From: Bordetella parapertussis
Lineage (GTDB): Bacteria; Pseudomonadota; Gammaproteobacteria; Burkholderiales; SG8-41
Direction: 5' to 3'
Assembly (NCBI GenBank): GCA_945885345.1
Contig: CAMCYP010000018.1
Span: 1-64,000 of the forward strand
DNA: 64,000 nucleotides
Shown: positions 36,812-46,636 of the stretch, one piece after another
How positions within the stretch are numbered: position 1 is the stretch's first letter
Layout of the letters: the number at the start of each line of letters is the position of its first letter
Notes under the pieces: generated by a model
What the model was told of the DNA's origin: nothing
The model's input: the letters and a program-made list of their open reading frames with translations, nothing else
Database searches by the model: none
Program-made: the position numbers and the translations under genes

Positions 36812-37708
36812 CTAAATCCAGTCTTTGGGCACCAGGAAATCGGTGTAAAGCCGCGCTTCGGGCGTGCCTGGTTGCGGTTGCCAGTCATAGCGCCAATGTA
36901 CTACCGGCGGCAGCGACATCAGGATGGATTCGGTGCGCCCGCCGGACTGCAATCCGAACAGGGTGCCACGGTCATGCACCAGGTTGAATTCAACATACCG
37001 GCCGCGCCGATAAGCCTGGAAATCGCGTTCGCATTCGCCGTACGGCAGATCACGCCGGCGTTCAACGATGGGCACATAAGCCGGCAGGAAATGGTCACCG
37101 ACGCTGCGCGTCAGCGCAAATGAAGTTTCAAAATCCGGTTCAGCCAGATCATCGAAGAAGATGCCGCCGACACCGCGCGGTTCGTTGCGGTGCTTCAGGA
37201 AAAAATAACGGTCGCACCATTGCTTGAAACGCGGATGGTGATCTGCGCCGAACGGCGCCAGCGCATCACGGCAGGTACGGTGGAAATGTGCCGCGTCTTC
37301 CTCGAAACCGTAATACGGTGTCAGGTCCATGCCGCCACCGAACCACCATACCGGCGCTGCCCCTGTTTTTTCGGCGACGAAACAACGCACGTTGAGGTGC
37401 ACCGTCGGCACATGGGGATTGCGTGGATGCAGCACCAGCGACACGCCCATGGCCTGGAAAGTACGTCCGGCGAGTTCCGGCCGTGCCGCTGAAGCCGACG
37501 GCGGCAGATTGTCGCCGAACACGTGGGAAAACCCGATGCCACCACGTTCGAACAGCGCGCCGCCTTCGATCAGCCGGGTGATGCCGCCGCCACCCTGCGG
37601 CCGCTGCCACTCGTCGCGCAGGAAGCTGCCGCCGTCGAGGGCAGCCAACTGATCGACGATGGTCTGCTGCAGACCGGTCAGGTAATTTTTGACTGCGGCG
37701 ATATCCAT
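36812..37708 (-). CDS. hemF: Oxygen-dependent coproporphyrinogen III oxidase
   Basis: HemF makes protoporphyrinogen IX from coproporphyrinogen III with oxygen in haem synthesis. The protein (298 residues from ATG 37708; a GTG one codon earlier is possible) has the conserved [48 protein letters not shown] and [21 protein letters not shown]. It lies downstream of purD on the same strand with 39 bases between. Confidence 0.97.
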   Translation of the reverse strand: MDIAAVKNYLTGLQQTIVDQLAALDGGSFLRDEWQRPQGGGGITRLIEGGALFERGGIGFSHVFGDNLPPSASAARPELAGRTFQAMGVSLVLHPRNPHVPTVHLNVRCFVAEKTGAAPVWWFGGGMDLTPYYGFEEDAAHFHRTCRDALAPFGADHHPRFKQWCDRYFFLKHRNEPRGVGGIFFDDLAEPDFETSFALTRSVGDHFLPAYVPIVERRRDLPYGECERDFQAYRRGRYVEFNLVHDRGTLFGLQSGGRTESILMSLPPVVHWRYDWQPQPGTPEARLYTDFLVPKDWI

Positions 37709-37747
37709 CACTGTGCCCGGTGGGGGTGTGCTGGCCGCGCGGCTCTG

Positions 37748-39025
37748 TTACTTGCGTCCCGCGGCAACCGCACGATGGCCGATGTCGCGCCGGCATTGCA
37801 TGCCGTCGAAACGGATCAGGTCGACGATTTCATAGGCGCGGCGCTGCGCGGTGCGGGTGTTGTGGCCCAGTGCGGTGACGCACAGCACGCGGCCACCGCT
37901 GGTGACGACGTCCGTGCCCGCCAGAGTGGTGCCGGCGTGGAACACATGGTAATCCTCGCCCGCCGGCGGCAGGCCTCCGATCACGTCGCCCTTGCGCGGA
38001 TCCTCGGGGTAATTCGCAGCGGCCAGCACCACGCCCAGCGCCACCCGCGGATCCCATTCCGCCTGCACCGTATCGAGTTTGGCGTCAATCGCGGCTTCGA
38101 GCAGCGGCACCAGATCGCTTTTGAGCCGCATCATGATCGGCTGCGTTTCCGGGTCGCCCATACGGCAGTTGAATTCCAGCACCTTCAGCGTGCCAGCGGC
38201 GCCGATCATCAGCCCGGCATATAAAAATCCGGTGTACGGAATGCCGTCGGCGATCATGCCGTTCAAGGTCGGCTGGATCACTTCGCGCATCACCCGCGCA
38301 TGAATTTCCGGTGTCACCACCGGCGCAGGCGAATAGGCACCCATGCCGCCGGTGTTGGGACCGCGATCTCCGTCCTGCAAGCGTTTATGGTCCTGACTGC
38401 TGGCCAGAGCCAGCGCATTGCGGCCGTCAGCGAGCACGATGAAACTCGCTTCTTCACCGTCGAGAAATTCTTCGATCACCACCCGCGCACCGGCAGAACC
38501 CATCTTGTTGCCGACCAGCATCATGTCGATGGCGGCGTGCGCTTCATCCAGTTGCATCGCCACCACCACGCCCTTGCCCGCAGCCAGACCATCGGCCTTG
38601 ATCACGATCGGCGCACCTTCGCGGTCAATATACGCATGTGCCGCGGCAGCATCGCTAAAGGTCGCGTGCTTCGCCGTCGGGATGCGATGACGCACCATGA
38701 AGTTTTTCGCAAAGTCCTTGGAGCTTTCGAGCTGTGCGGCTTTCTGCGTCGGCCCGAAAATGCGGTGCCCTGCGCTGCGCACGGCATCAACCAAGCCCGC
38801 AGCGAGCGGGGCTTCGGGGCCAACCACGGTTAGCGCGACATCATTTTTATCAATAAAATCAATTACTTGCTGATTGTCTGTCGGCGCAACATTCTGCAGA
38901 CCTTCTTCACGTGCCGTGCCGGCATTGCCCGGGGCAACAAATACTTTCTGTACCAATGGCGACTGAGTCAGTTTCCACGCCAGCGCATGTTCGCGACCAC
39001 CGCCGCCGATGACGAGGATTTTCAT
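37748..39025 (-). CDS. purD: Phosphoribosylamine-glycine ligase
   Basis: PurD joins glycine to phosphoribosylamine in purine synthesis. The 425-residue ATP-grasp enzyme starts MKILVIGGGGREHALAWKL and shows TVVGPEAPLAAGLVD, VIKADGLAAGKGVVVA, LDGEEASFIVLADG and FNCRMGDPETQ. Residues about 52-60 (QVIDFIDKN) are encoded by a copy of the AT-rich motif, in AT-rich codons unlike the surrounding gene. It is 8 bases downstream of purH. Confidence 0.97.
   Translation of the reverse strand: MKILVIGGGGREHALAWKLTQSPLVQKVFVAPGNAGTAREEGLQNVAPTDNQQVIDFIDKNDVALTVVGPEAPLAAGLVDAVRSAGHRIFGPTQKAAQLESSKDFAKNFMVRHRIPTAKHATFSDAAAAHAYIDREGAPIVIKADGLAAGKGVVVAMQLDEAHAAIDMMLVGNKMGSAGARVVIEEFLDGEEASFIVLADGRNALALASSQDHKRLQDGDRGPNTGGMGAYSPAPVVTPEIHARVMREVIQPTLNGMIADGIPYTGFLYAGLMIGAAGTLKVLEFNCRMGDPETQPIMMRLKSDLVPLLEAAIDAKLDTVQAEWDPRVALGVVLAAANYPEDPRKGDVIGGLPPAGEDYHVFHAGTTLAGTDVVTSGGRVLCVTALGHNTRTAQRRAYEIVDLIRFDGMQCRRDIGHRAVAAGRK
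38849..38869 (+). repeat. AT-rich interspersed motif, copy C (inside purD)
   Basis: ATCAATAAAATCAATTACTT on the plus strand, antisense within purD. On the coding strand it reads GTA ATT GAT TTT ATT GAT, giving VIDFID. The same DNA word recurs inside murU in another frame (copy D). Confidence 0.75.
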
Positions 39026-39033
39026 ATTGTTAT

Positions 39034-40596
39034 TTAATGGCGGAAGTGGCGGAAACCGGTGAACACCATCGCAATGCCGTGTTCGTCGGCCGCAGCAATG
39101 ACTTCTTCATCGCGCAGGCTGCCGCCGGGCTGGATAATCGCCGTCGCGCCGGCCGCGGCCACCACATCGACGCCATCGCGGAACGGAAAAAAGGCATCCG
39201 AGGCCACCACCGATCCGGCGAGTTTCAATCCCGCGTTTTCCGCTTTGATCGACGCGATACGCGCGGAATCGACGCGGCTCATCTGTCCGGCGCCGACGCC
39301 CAGCGTTTTTCCCTCGCCGCAAAACACGATCGCATTCGATTTCACGAATTTCGCCACCCGCCACGCGAACAGCAAATCCGATAACTGCGCATCCGTCGGT
39401 TTTTTCTTTGTAACGACCTTCAATTGCGCCGCAGCGACATTCATGCCGTCCGGTGTCTGCACCAGTACGCCGCCGCCTACACGCTTGATATCAAAGCGGT
39501 TGGCGCCCGCAGCCAGCGGTACTTCGAGCACGCGGATGTTGGCCTTGCCGGCAAACACGACCAACGCATCGGGCAGCACCTGTGGCGCGATGATCACTTC
39601 GACGAACTGTTTTGAAATTGCCTGCGCCGCAGCAGCATCCAGCGCGCGATTGACAGCGATGATGCCGCCGAAGGCGGAAGTCGGGTCGGTCGCCAAGGCC
39701 TGGTCATAAGCGGCAGCGACATCCTTGCCGATCGCCACACCACAGGGGTTGGCATGTTTGACGATCACACAGGCCGGCACGTCAAAAGTCTTGACGCATT
39801 CCCAGGCTGCATCGGCATCGGCAATATTGTTGTAAGACAGTTCCTTGCCTTGCAACTGGCGGTATGCAGCGAGGCTACCGGGGGCCGGGGCGAGGTCACG
39901 GTAAAAAGCAGCATGCTGGTGCGGGTTTTCACCGTAACGCAGGGTCTGCACACGGTCGAACTGCAGATTGAGCCGAGCCGGGAATGCCGCAGCCTTGCCG
40001 CCGGGCTGCAGCGCCGTCAGGTAATTGCTGATCGCGCTGTCGTAGGCAGCGGTATGCGAAAACGCTTTGCATGCCAGCTGGAACCGCGTCTCCGCGCCCA
40101 GTGCGCCGCCGGCCGACTGCATTTCCTTCAGCAGTACTGCGTAATCGGCGGGGTCGGTGACCACCGCGACATGTTCATAATTCTTCGCCGCACTGCGTAC
40201 CATCGCCGGGCCGCCGATGTCGATGTTCTCGATGGCTTCCGCCAGCGGGCAATCCGGTTTGGCGATGGTCTGCGTAAACGGATACAGGTTCACCACCACC
40301 AGATCGATGCCGGGTATGCCGGCCTGTTTCATGGCATCGACATGCGCTGGTACATCGCGCCGGCCCAGCAGTCCGCCGTGGATTTTCGGATGTAGCGTTT
40401 TGACGCGGCCATCGAGCATTTCCGGGAAGCCGGTGTAATCGGCGACCTCGGTGACCTGGAGTCCGGCATCGCGCAGCATTTTGGCGGTGCCGCCAGTGGA
40501 CAGCAGGGTCACGCCGAAGCCGGCAAGTCCGCGTGCAAAGTCGAGGATGCCGGCCTTGTCGGAAACGCTGATCAGTGCTTGTTTGATGATGGCCAT
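39034..40596 (-). CDS. purH: Bifunctional AICAR formyltransferase/IMP cyclohydrolase
   Basis: PurH carries out the last two steps to IMP. The ATG at 40596 gives 520 residues starting [16 protein letters not shown]. The N-terminal cyclohydrolase ([37 protein letters not shown]) and the C-terminal formyltransferase ([11 protein letters not shown] with catalytic Lys-His, and [26 protein letters not shown]) are complete. The longer open frame upstream adds 15 unlikely residues. Confidence 0.97.
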   Translation of the reverse strand: MAIIKQALISVSDKAGILDFARGLAGFGVTLLSTGGTAKMLRDAGLQVTEVADYTGFPEMLDGRVKTLHPKIHGGLLGRRDVPAHVDAMKQAGIPGIDLVVVNLYPFTQTIAKPDCPLAEAIENIDIGGPAMVRSAAKNYEHVAVVTDPADYAVLLKEMQSAGGALGAETRFQLACKAFSHTAAYDSAISNYLTALQPGGKAAAFPARLNLQFDRVQTLRYGENPHQHAAFYRDLAPAPGSLAAYRQLQGKELSYNNIADADAAWECVKTFDVPACVIVKHANPCGVAIGKDVAAAYDQALATDPTSAFGGIIAVNRALDAAAAQAISKQFVEVIIAPQVLPDALVVFAGKANIRVLEVPLAAGANRFDIKRVGGGVLVQTPDGMNVAAAQLKVVTKKKPTDAQLSDLLFAWRVAKFVKSNAIVFCGEGKTLGVGAGQMSRVDSARIASIKAENAGLKLAGSVVASDAFFPFRDGVDVVAAAGATAIIQPGGSLRDEEVIAAADEHGIAMVFTGFRHFRH

Positions 40597-40670
40597 GGCT
40601 GCGGAGCGAAAGTGCGGGGCGAGAGTGTGGGGCGAAGGCACGCGGAGCGGCCCATGACTGTCGGGACTCG

Positions 40671-40910
40671 TCAGAACTTGATGTTGTAAGTCTTTATTTT
40701 TTTGCGCAGTGTGTTGCGGTTGATGCCCAGCATCGCCGCGGCATGCGACTGGTTGCCGCGCACCTTGTGCAACACCGATTCCAGCAGCGGCTTTTCCACG
40801 CTGCCAATGACCATATCGTATACGCCGCAGGCTTTTTCCCCGTCAAGATCACGGAAATAGCCGTCGATCGCCCGGCGCACCACGCGGGCCATTTCGGTTT
40901 CATTCATCAT
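40671..40910 (-). CDS. fis: Fis-family DNA-binding protein
   Basis: This 79-residue protein is a Fis nucleoid protein/transcription factor, dominated by the C-terminal helix-turn-helix [28 protein letters not shown]. The N-terminal part shortens and diverges from enterobacterial Fis, as usual in betaproteobacteria. Either of two neighbouring ATG codons (40910, 40907) may start it; GGAGG lies upstream. It is 28 bases behind dusB, the conserved dusB-fis operon. Confidence 0.93.
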   Translation of the reverse strand: MMNETEMARVVRRAIDGYFRDLDGEKACGVYDMVIGSVEKPLLESVLHKVRGNQSHAAAMLGINRNTLRKKIKTYNIKF

Positions 40911-40938
40911 GCTGCCATTTCCTCCGAATGCTTATTTA

Positions 40939-41991
40939 TCATGCTGCCAGTTCAGCAAACTCTTCCACACGCCCGGTTTTATTCATCATGCCGGGTTCTT
41001 CCACATAAATCAGGCGTTCGCCCAGTCCCGAAAGTTCGGCAAAGTAATCGTCCACGGCCTTGACCTGTTCTGCACAGGTCTGCAACTGGTTCATGCCATG
41101 GCGGAACGCCGCCGAACCGGCAAGCCCTTTGGTGTACCAGGAGATATGTTTGCGCGCGACGCGCACGCCGGTGAGTTCGCCGTAAAAACCGTAAAGATCG
41201 TGCAAATGCGCCACCAGCACGCGGTGGATTTCCCCGACGGCGGGCGGCGGCAAATGGCGGCCGGTCTCGAGGAAATGGCTGATTTCACGGAACATCCACG
41301 GCCGGCCCTGCGCCGCGCGGCCGATCATTACCGCATCGGCCCTGGTGTATTCCAGTACATGTTTGACGCGTTCCGGCGTGGTGATGTCGCCGTTGGCAAT
41401 CACCGGAATGCGGATCTCCGCCTTGACCGCGGCAATGGTGTCGTACTCGGCTTCGCCGGTATAACCGCAGGCGCGGGTGCGGCCGTGAATCGCCAATGCC
41501 TGGATGCCCGAGCTCTCGGCGATGCGCGCCACCATCAATGCATTGCGGTGATCGCGGTCCCAGCCGGTGCGGATTTTCAGTGTCACCGGCACATCGACTG
41601 CGCCGACTACGGCCTTGAGGATGCGTGCGACCAGCGGCTCGTCCTTCAGCAATGCCGAACCCGCCATCACATTGCAGATTTTTTTCGCCGGACAGCCCAT
41701 GTTGATATCGATGATCTGCGCGCCCTGGTCGACGTTGTAACGCGCTGCGTCGGCGAGCATCTGCGGATCGGCACCCGCAATCTGCACCGAAATCGGATCG
41801 ACTTCGCCATCATGATTGGCGCGACGTTTGGTTTTTTCCGAACCCCACAGCAGTGAATTGCTCGCCACCATCTCCGACACCGCCATGCCGGCGCCCATCG
41901 TCTTGCACAACTGACGGAAGGGGCGATCAGTCACGCCCGCCATCGGTGCCACGATGAGGTTGTTTTTCAGTTGATGAGGGCCGATGCGCAA
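40939..41991 (-). CDS. dusB: tRNA-dihydrouridine synthase DusB
   Basis: DusB reduces uridine to dihydrouridine in the tRNA D loop with FMN. The family start LRIGPHQLKNNLIVAPMAGVTD sits at a TTG (41991), chosen because a promoter-like TTGCAC-16-TACAAT pair lies just upstream; the frame is open to an ATG at 42075 with 28 more residues of poor fit. Motifs include IDINMGCPAKK (catalytic Cys), LKIRTGWD, AIHGRTRACGYTG, VIANGDI and MIGRAAQGRPW. It heads the dusB-fis operon. Confidence 0.94.
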   Translation of the reverse strand: MRIGPHQLKNNLIVAPMAGVTDRPFRQLCKTMGAGMAVSEMVASNSLLWGSEKTKRRANHDGEVDPISVQIAGADPQMLADAARYNVDQGAQIIDINMGCPAKKICNVMAGSALLKDEPLVARILKAVVGAVDVPVTLKIRTGWDRDHRNALMVARIAESSGIQALAIHGRTRACGYTGEAEYDTIAAVKAEIRIPVIANGDITTPERVKHVLEYTRADAVMIGRAAQGRPWMFREISHFLETGRHLPPPAVGEIHRVLVAHLHDLYGFYGELTGVRVARKHISWYTKGLAGSAAFRHGMNQLQTCAEQVKAVDDYFAELSGLGERLIYVEEPGMMNKTGRVEEFAELAA

Positions 41992-42030
41992 CGGACTTGT
42001 TCTTATGTGGGTAACGAGGGAAAGGGCGCC

Positions 42031-42058
42031 ATTGTAATCACACTCGCGCGGTGTGCAA
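42031..42058 (-). promoter_or_regulatory. dusB-fis promoter
   Basis: Minus-strand -35 TTGCAC (42053-42058) and -10 TACAAT (42031-42036) with 16 bases between, about 40 bases before the proposed dusB TTG start. In enterobacteria the same operon is under growth-rate control; here no GC-rich discriminator test could be done. Confidence 0.5.
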
Positions 42059-42063
42059 AGAGA

Positions 42064-42278
42064 AATGTGCCTCATTTTTAAGCACCTGACTTTTACGCCA
42101 CATTTTTTACACTACATTTTTGCACAGCCGTTTGCATGATGTGTGTGCGCGGCACCGGGTCGACCGACCACGGACTTCGTCAAAAGCACTTAGTATCAAT
42201 GCGTTTACCGGAGATTGCTCCAATACCACCTGCAGATTCCGCGCCAAGCCGTGACCACACAATGCTTCACCGGCACAA
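42064..42278. other. Gap between dusB and the UbiH-like gene
   Basis: About 215 bases with no supported gene. The left third is AT-rich with repeated CATTTTT units (42073, 42100, 42114), probably upstream DNA of dusB. The open frame 42136-42462 on the plus strand runs antisense into the UbiH-like gene and has no family resemblance. Confidence 0.5.
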
Positions 42279-43478
42279 TCAGCCGCGCGCGCCGAAGGTC
42301 ATGCGTCGTATCAGGAATTTTTTCAGCGGCGGTATGCTGCCAAGCAAAGCAAGTCCCGTACCTCGGACCAGACGCAGCGGCAGCAGATCGTTGGAGAACA
42401 ATTCCACCAGCGCATGGGTAAAACCAAGTCCGGCGCTGCGATCGACACGACGGCGCACCTGATAGACATCCAGCCAGGCGCGCGAGCCCAGTTCCCCTAT
42501 GGGCCGGCTGTTGATTTGCTCAGCGAGTTCCCATGCGTCGCGCAAACCGAGATTGAATCCCTGCCCGGCCACCGGATGCAGTGTCTGCGCGGCATTGCCG
42601 ATCAACACGATGTGGTCAGTCGCCTGCTGCGCGCGGCGACGCTGCAAGGGATACGCAGCGCGCCCGTTCACTGCGCTGAAATCACCAACGCGCCCGCCGA
42701 ACGCAGTACGCAGTTCCCCCAGAAAAATGTCCGGCGCCATTGCGCACAACTGTCGGGCATGGTCCGGCGTTGTGGTCCACACCAGTGCCCAGCCATTGCC
42801 CTCATCTTTACTGTCAGGCAACAAGGCCAGCGGCCCGTGCGCGGTGAATCGCTCATACGCGGTGTTGTTATGCGGGCACTCACTCACCACACGTGCCGTG
42901 ACCGCGCATTGCTGATAATCGATGGCCTCGGTGGCGGATTCACCGGCTGCACCACCATCGGCCAAGGCCACCAACGCTGCGGTCAGTTCGTGCCGTTCTC
43001 CGGCAGATTCATAGGCAACGCGCGCCGGATCATCGCCATGCGTAGCCGTCACCCGGGCTCCAGTCAGGCATTGCGCCGATGTCGCTGCTGCGGCCTGCGC
43101 CAAGGCCTGCGCGACACGGCCATAGTCGACGACATAACCCAGTTCCGGGAATCCGGCTTCCACCGCCGTCAGGCTGACACGGCCAAAACCACCGCGTTGC
43201 GAGACATGGATATTGCGGATCGGTGTTGCCAAGGCTGCCAAGGCCGGCCACACGCCCAGACGCTCGAGGATCAAGCGGCTGCCGTAGGACAGGGCCAGCG
43301 GGCGCGCATCACCGCCGCCCGCGGCGCGCGCTTCGAGCAACACGATGCGCAGTCCGCTGTCGCGCAAGGCCAGCGCCAGCGCGCTGCCCACCGGACCGCC
43401 ACCGACGATGACAATATCGGCCGCCGCAGTGTCGGCGATCGCAGTACCGGCGACCGCAGTGTCAGCAACTTCAGGCAT
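42279..43478 (-). CDS. UbiH/UbiF/VisC-type FAD-dependent hydroxylase
   Basis: The 399-residue flavoprotein has the Rossmann motif VGGGPVGSALALAL, a DG motif region, and IGNAAQTLHPVAGQGFNLGLRD, the hallmark of ubiquinone-pathway aromatic hydroxylases (UbiH, UbiI, UbiF). The exact ring position is unclear; UbiH is most likely by gene context next to pepP, as in other proteobacteria. The first 21 residues (MPEVADTAVAGTAIADTAAA) are a low-complexity ADTA repeat absent from relatives. It overlaps pepP by 8 bases. Confidence 0.9.
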   Translation of the reverse strand: MPEVADTAVAGTAIADTAAADIVIVGGGPVGSALALALRDSGLRIVLLEARAAGGGDARPLALSYGSRLILERLGVWPALAALATPIRNIHVSQRGGFGRVSLTAVEAGFPELGYVVDYGRVAQALAQAAAATSAQCLTGARVTATHGDDPARVAYESAGERHELTAALVALADGGAAGESATEAIDYQQCAVTARVVSECPHNNTAYERFTAHGPLALLPDSKDEGNGWALVWTTTPDHARQLCAMAPDIFLGELRTAFGGRVGDFSAVNGRAAYPLQRRRAQQATDHIVLIGNAAQTLHPVAGQGFNLGLRDAWELAEQINSRPIGELGSRAWLDVYQVRRRVDRSAGLGFTHALVELFSNDLLPLRLVRGTGLALLGSIPPLKKFLIRRMTFGARG

Positions 43479-44796
43479 GGCGGTCGCGCATCAGCGCTTC
43501 AATATCGGCAACACTTTTCGGTGCACTGACGCTGAGGATTTCCGAGCCCCGGGCGGTGACCAGCGCGTCGTCTTCGATGCGCACGCCGATACCGGCAAAG
43601 CCGTCCGGCACACCCGGCGCAGACCGGATATAACAACCGGGCTCGACGGTCAGCACCATGCCCGGCTGCAGCTCGCGCCAGGCGCCACTGGTTTTGTATT
43701 CGCCGGCATCGTGCACATCCAGCCCCAGCCAGTGTCCCGTGCGGTGCATGTAGAACTGTTTGTAAGTTTCCTGCTCCAGCACGCTGTCCAGCGTGCCTTG
43801 CAACAATTTCAGGTCGATGAAGCCCTGCGCCAGCACGTTCACTGCGGCATCGTGCGGCTCGTTCCAGCGCGCCCCCGGCTTGACCGTGGCAATCGCCGCA
43901 GCCTGCGCCGCCAGCACCAGCTCATACACCGCGCGCTGCGGCCCGCTGAAGCGGCCATTGACCGGGAAGGTGCGCGTGATGTCCGAGGCGTAACCGTCGA
44001 GTTCACAGCCAGCGTCGATCAGCAGCAGGTCGCCATCATGCAGCACGGCGTTGTTTTCAACGTAATGCAGCACGCAGGCATTGGCGCCGCCGGCCACGAT
44101 CGGCGTGTAGGCGGGGGCCTGCGCACCGCTGCGTCGGAATTCATGCTGCAGCAGGGCTTCGATTTCATATTCCGTGGCGCCCGGTCGCGCAGCCTGCATC
44201 GCGAGGCGGTGCGCGGCTCCGGAGATGTCGCCGGCGCGCCGCATCAGCGCCACTTCATGTGCATCCTTGTACAGGCGCATGTCGTCGAGCAGCGTACGCA
44301 CATCGTGAATATCGTTCGGCGCAGCCACGCCGCTGCGCGCGCGGTTGCGCACGGTATTGATCCAGCCCAGCACCCGCGCGTCCCACACCGCATCGGCACC
44401 GAGATGCACCTGCACCGCAGAACGATCCGCCAGCAGGTCCGGCAGGCGCGCATCCAGCTCAGTGATGCAATACGCGGCATCCACGGCAAACGTTTCGCGT
44501 GCCGCATCCGGCCCGTAGCGATAGCCGTCCCAGATTTCACGCTCGAGGTTTTTTTCGCGGCAGAACAGGATGTGCTGCGGCTTTTCACCACCGACGACGA
44601 CCAGCACCGCTTCCGGTTCGCGGAAACCGGTCAGGTAATAGAAATAACTGTCGTAGCGATAGGGATAGTGCGCATCGCGGTTGCGGATCTGTTCCGGCGC
44701 GGTGGGTACGATGGCCACGCCGTTGCCAAGCTGCGCCGCCAGGCGCGCGCGCCGACCCTGATAAACAGCGGCATCAATGGATGGTTGTGCAGACAT
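43471..44796 (-). CDS. pepP: Xaa-Pro aminopeptidase
   Basis: A 441-residue M24B metallopeptidase that removes N-terminal residues before proline. The N-terminal domain (RRARLAAQLGNGVAIVP, YFYYLTGFREPEAVLVV) and the pita-bread catalytic domain are complete. Metal ligands lie in LLIDAGCELDGYASDITRTFP (two Asp), HRTGHWLGLDVHD (His), LTVEPGCYI (Glu) and GVRIEDDALV (Glu). The pepP-ubiH order is conserved in many proteobacteria. Confidence 0.96.
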   Translation of the reverse strand: MSAQPSIDAAVYQGRRARLAAQLGNGVAIVPTAPEQIRNRDAHYPYRYDSYFYYLTGFREPEAVLVVVGGEKPQHILFCREKNLEREIWDGYRYGPDAARETFAVDAAYCITELDARLPDLLADRSAVQVHLGADAVWDARVLGWINTVRNRARSGVAAPNDIHDVRTLLDDMRLYKDAHEVALMRRAGDISGAAHRLAMQAARPGATEYEIEALLQHEFRRSGAQAPAYTPIVAGGANACVLHYVENNAVLHDGDLLLIDAGCELDGYASDITRTFPVNGRFSGPQRAVYELVLAAQAAAIATVKPGARWNEPHDAAVNVLAQGFIDLKLLQGTLDSVLEQETYKQFYMHRTGHWLGLDVHDAGEYKTSGAWRELQPGMVLTVEPGCYIRSAPGVPDGFAGIGVRIEDDALVTARGSEILSVSAPKSVADIEALMRDRHA

Positions 44797-44850
44797 GCCT
44801 TGATTATAGTCGCGCGCCGATCCGTATTTTTCGTTTCGTTTTCGTTTAAG

Positions 44851-46591
<1,741 letters not shown>

Positions 46592-46636
46592 GCAGTGAAT
46601 TGTGAGATTTTAGCACCTCGCCTGACACCCTCCCTG

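Noticed and set aside
36801-36813. Terminator between the Ser/Thr kinase and hemF
   Set aside because: Only a 5-bp AGGGC/GCCCT stem without a T-run; too weak to call.
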